From the NCBI GenBank assembly GCA_905203555.1, contig CAJKWK010000009.1:1-64000 (forward strand): a stretch of DNA of 64,000 bases. The letters are read 5' to 3'. Made by a program: the position numbers and the translations under genes. Positions within the stretch are counted from its first letter, which is position 1; every line of letters starts with the position of its first letter. The stretch comes from an uncultured Lachnospiraceae bacterium (GTDB lineage Bacteria; Bacillota; Clostridia; Lachnospirales; Lachnospiraceae). Shown here one piece after another: positions 10,122-17,999 of this stretch. The notes beneath the pieces were generated by a model. That model was not told where the DNA came from, searched no databases, and saw only the letters and a list, made by a program, of their open reading frames with translations.

Positions 10122-10144
10122 AGTATACCACTTTTTCCGCATAT
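10122..10144 (-). promoter_or_regulatory. Candidate extended -10 promoter for gdpP-rplI-dnaB
   Basis: On the minus strand TGG-TATACT forms an extended -10 box at 10122-10130, about 95 bases before gdpP. The -35 match (TAGATT, 17-base spacing) is poor, as is usual for extended -10 promoters. Confidence 0.4.
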
Positions 10145-10223
10145 AATCTACTGAGATTTTTTTGGAAGAATTCCACAGACCGTACATAGACGAAAAGCAG
10201 ATCGTTATACTATGTCAGACGGC

Positions 10224-10347
10224 AGCGACAGTGACAACTAACCTAACGGATACTCAACCTTAAAGCGCGAAGAAAGCCCCGGAGCTGCAACTCCGGGGCT
10301 TTCGCTTTGTGTACCACTTGGATACAATCTCTTTCTCAGCTGTCGCC
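10224..10347. ncRNA. Candidate structured RNA segment between the GH3 gene and gdpP
   Basis: This gene-free stretch (the intergenic gap is 10028-10416) folds as one unit. GCGACAG near 10225 pairs with CTGTCGC at 10340-10346, AAAGCG at 10262 pairs with CGCTTT at 10303, and a 12-bp GC-rich stem (10273-10284 with 10291-10302) caps it. The inner hairpin may simply be the GH3 terminator, since T runs are short on both sides. I cannot match it to a known RNA class. Confidence 0.25.
10262..10308. terminator. Strong hairpin, probable terminator of the GH3 gene
   Basis: A 12-bp perfect stem, AAAGCCCCGGAG with CTCCGGGGCTTT, has a 6-base loop, with an extra 6-bp outer helix after a bulge. It is followed by TTTCTTCG on the minus strand and TTTCGCTTT on the plus strand, so the U tract is imperfect. 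Confidence 0.6.
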
Positions 10348-10376
10348 ATTATAACTTATGCCTTTGGCATTTTCAA
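10348..10376 (-). promoter_or_regulatory. Promoter-like site just downstream of the GH3 stop codon
   Basis: TTGAAA, a 17-base spacer and TATAAT read on the minus strand, starting 40 bases after the GH3 stop. Transcription from about 10341 would run straight into the hairpin at 10262-10308, or through it towards gdpP. Confidence 0.45.
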
Positions 10377-10416
10377 GTATTCCCTTTTATTGATTTTTTA
10401 TACCTTGAATGAAAAA

Positions 10417-12666
10417 CTAATAACTCAGCCCAAAGTTCAACTCATAATAATTTCCGGCACAATCTCTGTAAGCATAGGCTTTTCCATTCTCATCTTTCAT
10501 ACTTTCCGGCATATACAGATCCTTATCATATCCCGGCACATCATTTGGGCTCGTACAGATTCCCTCTGCATTAACCGCCAGAACCGTTTCCCCTCTCGGC
10601 AATGTGATCGGCAGCTTGCCTACCGGAGCAAATCTTCCGAAAATCACATCCAGAATCGCACTCGGATACGTATCAAATCCTGCCAGCAGCGCATCCGAAT
10701 GAACCTCCACATTTCCCACCAGCCACGCCAGCGTAACATTGATATTGGAAATAATTTTTCCGCCGTTTGCATGAACAGTTTCTGCAATCTTCTGAATTCT
10801 TTCTGCCCCTGCCAATGTTGTTTCCTTATGTGTTCTCGACAACGGTTTGCCATCCTCACTCACATCACACACTTCTTTTCCGTCACAGATATCCAGCTCC
10901 AAATACCCTTTCGTTGCACTAAAGTATTCTCCACTGGACGGAGAAATCATCAAAATCGCATAGTCTGCGTCCTCTTCCTTTTCTGTCAACGTCACTCCTG
11001 AAAACATTTCCTTTAACGCCGCTGTCGATTTCTTTGACTGCTCAGCGTCTTTATGAAATGCCTCCACATATACTTTTTTGCCGTTCAGTTTTTCTTCTGT
11101 CAAAGGCAGAACTCCGTCATTTTTCAAAAGCACAACACTCTGTCGATGCGCCTTTGCAGCAGCCTCCCAGTCTTCCTTCTCCGCAACTGCCTCCACAGCT
11201 TTTTGCGGATCCCGATATGGATTCTCAAACAATCCCAGCGCAAACATTTCCTCCAGCGTACGTGCAACTGCCCGGTCCAACGCCTCATCTGTCAAAATCA
11301 GCTGCTCTTTTGTAAATCCTTCCGGAACCGGATGTTCTTCATAATATCCATTTTTTCCACGCATATAAGCCTCTAACCCGGCCTCATTATCAAACAATCC
11401 GCTGATCAGATCAACACCTGCATGATTTACTGCAAAACCAATTCGCTCCGGAATGTCCAACATTTCCACACCCCAGCTCATATTATGCACGATTCCGGTA
11501 TCGGAATTGATATATCCGTCAAATCCCATTTGCTCCCGCAGCATTTCCTGAAGAAACGGCCGGTTATATGCAAATCCAAACGGCTGAAACTCCAGTTCTT
11601 TCCCATTACAATCTTTCTGAACTGCACTTTTATCGGCTGCCGGTTTGGAATAATATGGCATGATCGAAGACGTATGATTCTTTACTGCAATCCGAAATGC
11701 AGGAATATGATATTTCTGCAGAGAATCTTCTGTTCCATAAACATTCCACTGTCCAGCTGCATAGTGAGGATCAAATCCATTCTCCCTTGCTCCGCCTCCC
11801 GGAAAATGCTTGGTCGTCACAGCAACTCCGTCTTCTGTCACTCCCTCAGTACTCCCTTGGATCCTTGGAATCAAATGATCCATAATCTCACAAATCAACT
11901 CCGGATCTTCTCCAAATGTTCCATAACTTCTCTGCCATCTCGGATCAGTCATCACATCTGCCATATACATATAGCCTTTTCGCAAACCACAGGCATTCCA
12001 CTCCCTGCGTATACAATCTGCAAATGCATCCACAACTTCAATGCCTGCTCCTTTGACCGCAGCTGCAATTCCCATTGTCCCCGGCCATGTTGCAAATGTT
12101 CCCACTGCATCATTCATTCCAAATACCATTTCACCATTTTCATTTCTGGAATTAGATGCAACGCTGACAGGAATCAAATGTTCACATTCCTCTGCGACTG
12201 CATGCAGCTGATTCATCCAGTCTGCCATATCTTCAGGAGTCGGATTTGCACGCAAAATCATATGACGTGAAAACCATTCCTTTAACAACGTCGTCGTTCC
12301 CGGAAGATGCTGCTCCCCAAAAATTGTTTTTCCCCGGAACTCCCCATCGTCCAACAGACCACTTTCATCCAGAACTTTTTCTTCCGAAATCGTTTCCACC
12401 GGCCCGCCTGCCGGATATTTTCCCATTCTCCAGTCAGAAATAAATAGCTGTGCGATTTTTTCTTCCAGCGTCAGCTCTTTTACATACGCTTCAGCACGCT
12501 CCTTTGCCGGAATTCTCCAGTCATCATAGATTTTCCACTCTCCGCTGCCATCCAGATCCTTAAAATACAGACCATCTTTTTCAATCACGTTTCGATTAAC
12601 CGTACCAATCACAGGTTCGTTCGGATTCTCATAATATTTTACTCGATCAGATGCTTTCACTGCCAC
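10417..12666 (-). CDS. Glycoside hydrolase family 3 protein (beta-glucosidase type)
   Basis: A 749-residue intracellular GH3 enzyme with no signal peptide, likely releasing sugars from the non-reducing end of beta-linked oligosaccharides. The N-terminal barrel contains KHFPGGG and the nucleophile aspartate in GYINSDTG; a C-terminal alpha/beta sandwich (SVVLLKNDGVLPL) follows. The exact substrate cannot be read. The start is GTG, set by AAGGAGG seven bases upstream; the family N terminus fits. It stands alone between terminators, with no transporter or regulator beside it. Confidence 0.9.
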   Translation of the reverse strand: MAVKASDRVKYYENPNEPVIGTVNRNVIEKDGLYFKDLDGSGEWKIYDDWRIPAKERAEAYVKELTLEEKIAQLFISDWRMGKYPAGGPVETISEEKVLDESGLLDDGEFRGKTIFGEQHLPGTTTLLKEWFSRHMILRANPTPEDMADWMNQLHAVAEECEHLIPVSVASNSRNENGEMVFGMNDAVGTFATWPGTMGIAAAVKGAGIEVVDAFADCIRREWNACGLRKGYMYMADVMTDPRWQRSYGTFGEDPELICEIMDHLIPRIQGSTEGVTEDGVAVTTKHFPGGGARENGFDPHYAAGQWNVYGTEDSLQKYHIPAFRIAVKNHTSSIMPYYSKPAADKSAVQKDCNGKELEFQPFGFAYNRPFLQEMLREQMGFDGYINSDTGIVHNMSWGVEMLDIPERIGFAVNHAGVDLISGLFDNEAGLEAYMRGKNGYYEEHPVPEGFTKEQLILTDEALDRAVARTLEEMFALGLFENPYRDPQKAVEAVAEKEDWEAAAKAHRQSVVLLKNDGVLPLTEEKLNGKKVYVEAFHKDAEQSKKSTAALKEMFSGVTLTEKEEDADYAILMISPSSGEYFSATKGYLELDICDGKEVCDVSEDGKPLSRTHKETTLAGAERIQKIAETVHANGGKIISNINVTLAWLVGNVEVHSDALLAGFDTYPSAILDVIFGRFAPVGKLPITLPRGETVLAVNAEGICTSPNDVPGYDKDLYMPESMKDENGKAYAYRDCAGNYYELNFGLSY

Positions 12667-12837
12667 AATATATCCTCCTTAAATCATTTCTGTTATCTTT
12701 TCACATCTTCTATTATGACGAAAACACCATCCAAACCCTTAGAATTATTTTTTGTATTTCACGTAATTTTTTTAGTCTTTTTCTGAATTTTCCTTTTTCA
12801 AATTCCTCAAACTGTTTCTCGTCCCCTTTATTGTATG

Positions 12838-12870
12838 CAAAAAACCGCCATTACATATGTAATGACGGTT
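12838..12870 (-). terminator. Terminator of the rpsF-ssb-rpsR operon
   Basis: AACCGTCATTAC pairs with GTAATGGCGGTT (one mismatch) around ATAT and is followed by a run of six T on the minus strand, 45 bases after rpsR. Confidence 0.88.
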
Positions 12871-12914
12871 CTAAATCGTTGAAAGATCCTATAGCTAAAC
12901 GCCTACTCCGGAAC

Positions 12915-13181
12915 TTAGTCCTGAACGTATGGCATAAGAGCGATGTGTCTTGCTCTCTTGATTGCTACAGTCAAAGCTCTCTGATGTTTTGCACAGTTTC
13001 CTGTAATTCTTCTTGGAAGGATTTTTCCTCTCTCAGAAACATACTTTTTCAACTTTGCAACATCTTTGTAATCGATTTCGTTATTTTCTTTACCACAGAA
13101 TACACAAACTTTTTTTCTTCTGCGTGCCGGACCTCTTCTTTTGAAGCCGCCCTCTGGTCTGCTTCCCTTTTCAAAAGCCAT
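12915..13181 (-). CDS. rpsR: 30S ribosomal protein S18
   Basis: An 88-residue S18 that binds 16S rRNA with S6 in the platform of the small subunit. The basic N terminus leads to CVFCG and NCAKHQ, the cysteine/histidine positions of the zinc-binding form, then the conserved KRARHIALMPY end. It is the last gene of rpsF-ssb-rpsR and is followed by a clear terminator. Confidence 0.97.
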   Translation of the reverse strand: MAFEKGSRPEGGFKRRGPARRRKKVCVFCGKENNEIDYKDVAKLKKYVSERGKILPRRITGNCAKHQRALTVAIKRARHIALMPYVQD

Positions 13182-13219
13182 TTTTATCTTCCTCCATCTT
13201 TCATCAATGCATCTGGAAG

Positions 13220-13675
13220 TTAGTTAAACGGTAATTCTTCATCAATTCCATCAGGAATATTCATAAAGCCATCTCCTGCATCCACACTTGGCGCCGGAGC
13301 TGCTGACTGGCTCGGTGCAGAATACTGGAACGCACCTCTGTTCGCTTCACTCTCTGCTCTGCTCTCAGCAAATTCCTGTTCTTCTACAACAATATCTGTC
13401 GTATACACACGAACGCCATCCTTGTTGGTATAGCTTCCTGTCTGAATACGACCGGAAACAGAAACACGCATTCCCTGACGGAAATACTTTTCTGCAAACT
13501 CAGCAGAACGTCCGAACACAACGCATGGAATAAAATCCGCAGTTGGTTCATTGTCTCTCTTGAATCTGCGGTCTACTGCTACCGTATATCTTGCGACTGC
13601 TGTAGAACTGTCACCTTGAGAATATCTAACTTCCGGGTCTCTTGTTAATCGACCTACCAAAACTACTTTATTCAT
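13220..13675 (-). CDS. ssb: Single-stranded DNA-binding protein
   Basis: A 151-residue SSB. The OB fold covers about 1-105 (MNKVVLVGRLTRDPEVR at the start), then a flexible Ala/Ser/Pro-rich linker, then the acidic tip DEELPF that recruits replication and repair partners; here one Asn follows the usual final Phe. It sits between rpsF and rpsR with short gaps, the standard Firmicutes arrangement. Confidence 0.97.
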   Translation of the reverse strand: MNKVVLVGRLTRDPEVRYSQGDSSTAVARYTVAVDRRFKRDNEPTADFIPCVVFGRSAEFAEKYFRQGMRVSVSGRIQTGSYTNKDGVRVYTTDIVVEEQEFAESRAESEANRGAFQYSAPSQSAAPAPSVDAGDGFMNIPDGIDEELPFN

Positions 13676-13690
13676 ATATACCTCTTTCTT

Positions 13691-13978
13691 TTATGCTTCC
13701 TGTTTCACGCATAAATATCTGAGAACGTTATCCATGATACGGATACGCTGTTCCACTTCACCAGGAACAGTAGCCTCAGCATCGAAGTGGATGAAGTAGT
13801 AATATCCTTCGTTCATCTTCTGAATTTCGTAAGCAAGTCTCTTCTTGCCCCATTCATCGACGTCAGTTACATTGCCACCGAAACGTGTTACTAATGCTTT
13901 CACTTTTTCGATCACTTCTGCTCTTGCGTCGTCTTCGATTTTTGCGCTGACAACAACAGCTAACTCATACTTGTTCAT
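13691..13978 (-). CDS. rpsF: 30S ribosomal protein S6
   Basis: A 95-residue S6, partner of S18 in the small subunit. It begins MNKYELAVVVSAKIEDD and contains WGKKRLAYEI and YYYFIHFDA, all family landmarks. The start at 13978 is fixed by AAGGAGG eight bases upstream; an in-frame extension to 14047 would place coding sequence through the leader and is rejected. A compact folded element lies between the putative promoter and the ribosome binding site. Confidence 0.97.
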   Translation of the reverse strand: MNKYELAVVVSAKIEDDARAEVIEKVKALVTRFGGNVTDVDEWGKKRLAYEIQKMNEGYYYFIHFDAEATVPGEVEQRIRIMDNVLRYLCVKQEA

Positions 13979-14005
13979 GTCTCGCACCTCCTTTTGGTCT
14001 CTGGC

Positions 14006-14029
14006 TCCCGGCCTTGTCCGGGAACAAGG
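14006..14029 (-). promoter_or_regulatory. rpsF leader: four contiguous 6-nt arms, pseudoknot or switch; candidate S6:S18 site
   Basis: On the minus strand CCTTGT, TCCCGG, ACAAGG and CCGGGA follow one another without gaps. Arm 1 pairs perfectly with arm 3 and arm 2 with arm 4, so the RNA can form an H-type pseudoknot or two mutually exclusive hairpins. It ends about 12 bases before the rpsF ribosome binding site. S6:S18 autoregulation through a CCG-containing leader structure is known for rpsF messages; assignment to that class is inference. Confidence 0.55.
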
Positions 14030-14094
14030 AATGTAAACCTCTGTCAAATACTATATTCAACAGTATGTCACGAGTATTTATGATAACACAAGTT

Positions 14095-14292
14095 TTAATC
14101 CGTTTCAAGTTTTTTCTTAATTTCTTTTGTATTTTTTTCCACCAGTTTCCTAGGAACCATGATCTGATGTCCGCAGCCAATACATTTCAAGCGAAAATCT
14201 GCACCTGTCCGCAGTACTTCCCACTCATGACTACCGCAGGGATGTGGTTTTTTCATTCGGATCACATCACCTACTGCAAAACGATCTGCCAT
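14095..14292 (-). CDS. DUF951 family protein
   Basis: A 65-residue protein matching DUF951: FxVGDVIRMKKPHPCGSxEWEV, then LKCIGCGHQIMVPR and a Lys/Glu-rich tail. The CG..CxxCG cysteines suggest a small metal-binding OB or ribbon fold. AGGAGGTGTG upstream supports the ATG at 14292. The family has no settled function; it often lies beside rpsF, as here. Confidence 0.9.
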   Translation of the reverse strand: MADRFAVGDVIRMKKPHPCGSHEWEVLRTGADFRLKCIGCGHQIMVPRKLVEKNTKEIKKKLETD

Positions 14293-14344
14293 CACACACC
14301 TCCTGTATATCTATCAATCTTTATATCTGTAAATCTTTATATCA

Positions 14345-15325
14345 TTACTGTTCTTTTACCAATACGCCCTGTACCAAAAATCTTTCATCATCATTCACAT
14401 TCGTACACGTAGATAAACTTACGATTTTAGAAGATACATCCAGCGTTACATCCACTGAATAATTAGAAGTTTCCTGGCACATCTGCAAATACTTCGTATA
14501 CTCTTCTTCCGTAGCAAAGGTCATATTATAATTATCTGCAGTATCTTTTACGACAGCCGCTGAGAATACTTTGTATGTACGAATTTTCCCATCCGGAGTA
14601 TAAATAAAGAAATTCGGATACTCTTTACAGAACTCTTCTGACGAATACTCGGACAACTGTGAAAACATTTCTCCACCCACTTTCAGGTTATGTCCGTAGA
14701 TAAATGTATTTCTGTCTGTAAAATCAGAATTATTCCGCATATCCATAAAGATTGCGCCCAGCTTATTGTCATTTGCAGTAAATGTTTTTGTCAGATACTC
14801 ATTATTATCCGCACTTTTCACAACCGGATAACTGATAACAGAAGGTTCTTCAAACCGAATCCAGGCAATCGTATCCGGATTCTGCTCCTTCAGCACATCA
14901 AAATCTACCTGAAAGCCATCGCCCTTTCCGCTGTCTTTATCCATAGTAATTGCCAGATCTTTTACTTTATCATATTCTTTTCCGCCGGAGTAATACGGAA
15001 TCATCATCATCACAAGCTGATAAAGCGAAAAAACAAACACGCACACTGCCACAATTAAAATCGTAGTTGAAACAACATCCACCTTTTTATTTTTACGTCT
15101 TCTCTTTTTCCCCGAATGCGCCGCTCCGCGTGTGTCCGGTCTCTGCGCATTTGATTTCTGCCCATTTGGTCTCTGTGCATTTTCTCTCTGCACATTTGAT
15201 TTCTGTACACTTTCTCTCTGTGCATTTGGTCTCTGTTGTGTATGCTTTCCGTCCTGCACCTTTTTCCGCGGTCCTCTTCGATGTTTATTCTTCTTTACCT
15301 TACTGTCGTTATAATCCAAACCCAT
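14345..15325 (-). CDS. Class B sortase with a repetitive basic N-terminal tail
   Basis: A 326-residue sortase, a transpeptidase that attaches proteins to the cell wall or pilins. The catalytic domain covers about 130-326, with the His in FIYGHN, the Cys in SLSTC and the Arg in DDERFLVQG. One membrane helix (about 84-106) leaves an 80-residue cytoplasmic N-terminal tail rich in Lys, Arg, Gln and Asn, partly built of 5-residue repeats. No LPxTG- or NPxTG-type substrate gene lies nearby, so it may be a general housekeeping sortase. AGAGGA precedes the start. Confidence 0.9.
   Translation of the reverse strand: MGLDYNDSKVKKNKHRRGPRKKVQDGKHTQQRPNAQRESVQKSNVQRENAQRPNGQKSNAQRPDTRGAAHSGKKRRRKNKKVDVVSTTILIVAVCVFVFSLYQLVMMMIPYYSGGKEYDKVKDLAITMDKDSGKGDGFQVDFDVLKEQNPDTIAWIRFEEPSVISYPVVKSADNNEYLTKTFTANDNKLGAIFMDMRNNSDFTDRNTFIYGHNLKVGGEMFSQLSEYSSEEFCKEYPNFFIYTPDGKIRTYKVFSAAVVKDTADNYNMTFATEEEYTKYLQMCQETSNYSVDVTLDVSSKIVSLSTCTNVNDDERFLVQGVLVKEQ
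15135..15238 (-). repeat. 15-bp tandem repeat encoding a QRPNA-type pentapeptide
   Basis: About seven 15-bp units inside the sortase gene encode QRPNA, QRESV, QKSNV, QRENA, QRPNG, QKSNA and QRPD. The unit is three times five bases, so copy-number change would keep the frame. Confidence 0.85.
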
Positions 15326-15357
15326 ATTTTTCGTCCTCTTTTTCTTCTTTTGCTATT

Positions 15358-15993
15358 TTAAAAGCCCAGATTTTCATCCACCAAAATAACCTTTGTCCGT
15401 TTTGCCACTCTGGAATATCGAGTAATCAAAATCTGACAGCAAATACACTCTGGTTTTTTACAGTCAAAACAACTTCCGTTTTTCGCACATGGAGTATCAA
15501 TACCAAACCGCTGTGCGTTGATCGGAGCAGCTTCATTCTTTGCGCGGCTCATAGCATCCGCCTCAGTCTTCACAACCTTATTCATCCCCACAATCAAAAG
15601 TACATTTTTCGGTCCATACGCATAAGCGGCAACCCGGTTGGAATTACCATCAATATTGACCATCACTCCATCTTCAGATATCGCATTCGTGCTTCCCAAA
15701 AAGAAATCACAATTCAAAGCCTTATGCGCAATTTCTTCCTTTTCTTCCCGCGTTTCCACTGTTTCTCTGTCATACACGACATATTCGCCAGCCTTGAGCG
15801 CCTGCGTCAATCCGATTTCCTGAGCAGACATTGTTCCGCCCCAGCTAACGGAACTGCCTTCCGGTATAAGTTCCAGTGCCTTTTCAAGAGCTTCTTCTTT
15901 TGTTTTCACATAATATGCTTCCATATTTCTTGATTCCAATGCCTTTACAACTCTTGCACCGAGTACTGCATTTCTCTTTTCTCTTACATTCAT
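15358..15993 (-). CDS. LUD-domain (lactate utilization) protein
   Basis: A 211-residue LUD (DUF162) protein. The core has SVSWGGTMSAQEIG, DFFLGSTNAIS and GNSNRVAAYAYGP, typical of the LutC/LutB-related fold that binds a small phosphorylated or nucleotide ligand. The C terminus carries five cysteines in CxxxxxCxxCxxxxCxCC spacing, which suggests an iron-sulfur or metal site. No lutA or lutB is nearby, so a direct role in lactate oxidation is uncertain. The start at 15993 has AAGGGGAA upstream; an in-frame extension to 16074 is rejected. Confidence 0.85.
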   Translation of the reverse strand: MNVREKRNAVLGARVVKALESRNMEAYYVKTKEEALEKALELIPEGSSVSWGGTMSAQEIGLTQALKAGEYVVYDRETVETREEKEEIAHKALNCDFFLGSTNAISEDGVMVNIDGNSNRVAAYAYGPKNVLLIVGMNKVVKTEADAMSRAKNEAAPINAQRFGIDTPCAKNGSCFDCKKPECICCQILITRYSRVAKRTKVILVDENLGF

Positions 15994-16074
15994 GACAATT
16001 CCCCTTTCTTTAACTAATAACATCCGCTTTTTATAGCATCCGCTTTTTAAATCCACTATTGTTTTATTATACAT

Positions 16075-16968
16075 TTATTCCGCCAAAGATTCCAGTAACT
16101 TTTCAATTGCATACGCAACTCCATGTTCCGTATTTGACTTCGTTACATATTTCGCCACTGCCTTTACTTCCGGATCGGCATTTTCCATCGCCACAGTTGC
16201 TCCAAAATCCATCTCCAGCATCGAAAAATCATTCAGACTATCCCCAAACACCATCACTTCTTCCATTGTATACCCCAGCGACTCAATATATTCCTTCAGA
16301 ACCGGACCTTTCTGCGCCCGCACATCTGTAATCTCCAAATTTGTCGAAAAAGAAGATGCCACCGCAATCCTGTCATCTGTCTCTAACTCCTTCTGAAGTT
16401 CTCCCAGCATTTTCACATCCTTCGAGAAAATAAAAAGTTTAAAAATCGGAACATCCAGCCGCTGCAGTTCTTCAAACGTTCTCAATACACAGGTTTTCTC
16501 CTTTAACGTCTGATAACTGTCGCTTTTTAAGATCTCTTCTCTGGTCATGTTTTCATAAAACAGTTCCAGATGCACCAGCATTCCTTCTTCCACCTCCTCC
16601 GGAGTTCCTACCTGGTAATCTTTGCTGTCCGTACAAAAAATAACAGAAACCGGATACCGCTGAAGAATTTCATAAACGTCTTTGCAAAGAGTCTTATCCA
16701 TTTCTTTGCGACTTACAACCTCTCTTTTCGGATTCCGCACTTCGGCGCCACTTCCAACCAGGTAATCACAAGTAAGCCGCTGTCCCAGTTCCCCCATCGC
16801 ATGCATTGCACCTTCATAATTACGCCCCGTTGCCAGCATAAACCGAATCCCTCGTTTTTGTGCCTGCTCAATCACCTCAAATGTTTCCTCGTCCAAACGA
16901 TGGCTGTCTCCCAATAAAGTACCATCCATATCACTCGCTATTACTTTGATCATAGTTCCATTCCTCAT
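16075..16968 (-). CDS. Cof-type HAD hydrolase
   Basis: A HAD-superfamily phosphatase of the Cof/type IIB subfamily, usually a promiscuous sugar-phosphate or nucleotide phosphatase. Motif I is DMDGTLLG, motif II the Thr in MLATGR, motif III the Lys in VRAQKGPVLK, and motif IV GDSLNDFSML. Length (297) is normal for the family. Two starts are plausible: 16968, with GGAG five bases upstream, and 16953, which fits the usual family start (MIKVIASDMDGT). Substrate not predictable. Confidence 0.9.
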   Translation of the reverse strand: MRNGTMIKVIASDMDGTLLGDSHRLDEETFEVIEQAQKRGIRFMLATGRNYEGAMHAMGELGQRLTCDYLVGSGAEVRNPKREVVSRKEMDKTLCKDVYEILQRYPVSVIFCTDSKDYQVGTPEEVEEGMLVHLELFYENMTREEILKSDSYQTLKEKTCVLRTFEELQRLDVPIFKLFIFSKDVKMLGELQKELETDDRIAVASSFSTNLEITDVRAQKGPVLKEYIESLGYTMEEVMVFGDSLNDFSMLEMDFGATVAMENADPEVKAVAKYVTKSNTEHGVAYAIEKLLESLAE

Positions 16969-17053
16969 TTCATCTCCGGTCTTTGCATGATTTCATTTTT
17001 GTAAATCTTCATTAATCATGATCATCATGAACCTTCACTATTTTGCTCTTCAT

Positions 17054-17998
17054 TTAAATCAGCGCAAAACTTCGCAATAAATAAATCCACCCTGTCAGTG
17101 TAAATCCACTGAACAATGTTGTCAACATTACAACACTAGATGTCAGCACTCCTTCATGCCCCATATTTTTTGCCATCACAAAACAACTTACCGTTGTTGC
17201 AGAACCAAGCATCACAAGAATCGCAACCAGTTCCGATTCCCGAAATCCCAGTGCAACGGCTGCCGGCAAAAACAAAGCACAGAACCCAATCAATTTGATA
17301 AACACTGCAGCCACTGCCGGTTTTGCCTTTCCAAATGCCTTTTGAAGATCAAATGTCGCTCCCATCGCCATAAGCCCCATCGGAGTCGCCATTCCGCCAA
17401 TGCCAGACACCGTCTTTTGTAAAATCGGCGGCATCGGGATTTGCAGCGCAGACCAAAGAAATCCAAGCACAATCGCGATAATAATCGGATTCGTCACAAT
17501 CCCTTTCAGTGTCCGTTTCATCACTTCACGATCGATCCCTTTTCTCTCCGGATGAAAAAACGACAACACTACAACAGCCATCACATTATATAAAGGAACA
17601 CTTCCAATCATCATCAGCGGCGCCATCCCCGCATCACCATAAATATTCTGAATCAGCGCCACGCCCAGCAACGCCGCACTGCTGCGGTACGACACCTGAA
17701 TAAATTCGCCCTGCAGACTTTTATCCTTCCAAAGACAAGAAATCCCCGCTGCAAGCCCAATGCTGACAAGCGTAACAAAAAAGCAAAATAATACAAAGCG
17801 TGTGTCCCACACTTCCGCAAAATTTACTGTAGCCAGATCTTCAAATACCAGCACCGGCAACGGAACCAAAAACACAAACTTGTTCATCTTATTTGCAAAT
17901 TCCGCATCCATCCAGCCGAGTTTCCGAAACACCAGCCCCAGCACCATCATAAGAAAGACCGGCACTGTCGCATTCAAACTGAACATCAAGTTATCCAT
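17054..17998 (-). CDS. AEC (auxin efflux carrier) family transporter
   Basis: A 314-residue integral membrane protein with about ten hydrophobic segments, matching the AEC family of secondary carriers (malate and other organic acids in bacteria). The C-terminal half has MATPMGLMAMGATFDL and LGSATTVSCFVMAKNM, typical of the family. Its ATG lies one base after the stop of the MoxR ATPase gene, with GGGGGAT inside that gene as ribosome binding site, so translation is coupled to the operon upstream. Substrate not predictable. Confidence 0.88.
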   Translation of the reverse strand: MDNLMFSLNATVPVFLMMVLGLVFRKLGWMDAEFANKMNKFVFLVPLPVLVFEDLATVNFAEVWDTRFVLFCFFVTLVSIGLAAGISCLWKDKSLQGEFIQVSYRSSAALLGVALIQNIYGDAGMAPLMMIGSVPLYNVMAVVVLSFFHPERKGIDREVMKRTLKGIVTNPIIIAIVLGFLWSALQIPMPPILQKTVSGIGGMATPMGLMAMGATFDLQKAFGKAKPAVAAVFIKLIGFCALFLPAAVALGFRESELVAILVMLGSATTVSCFVMAKNMGHEGVLTSSVVMLTTLFSGFTLTGWIYLLRSFALI

Positions 17999-17999
17999 A

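Noticed and set aside
10224..10260. GACA-ACTAACCT string resembling the 3' end of the ydaO c-di-AMP riboswitch, next to gdpP
   Set aside because: It reads on the plus strand, away from gdpP, and the 5' half of the ydaO aptamer is absent. I treat it as coincidence.
13979..14047. N-terminal extension of S6
   Set aside because: The family N terminus and AAGGAGG fix the start at 13978, and the extension would translate the structured leader.
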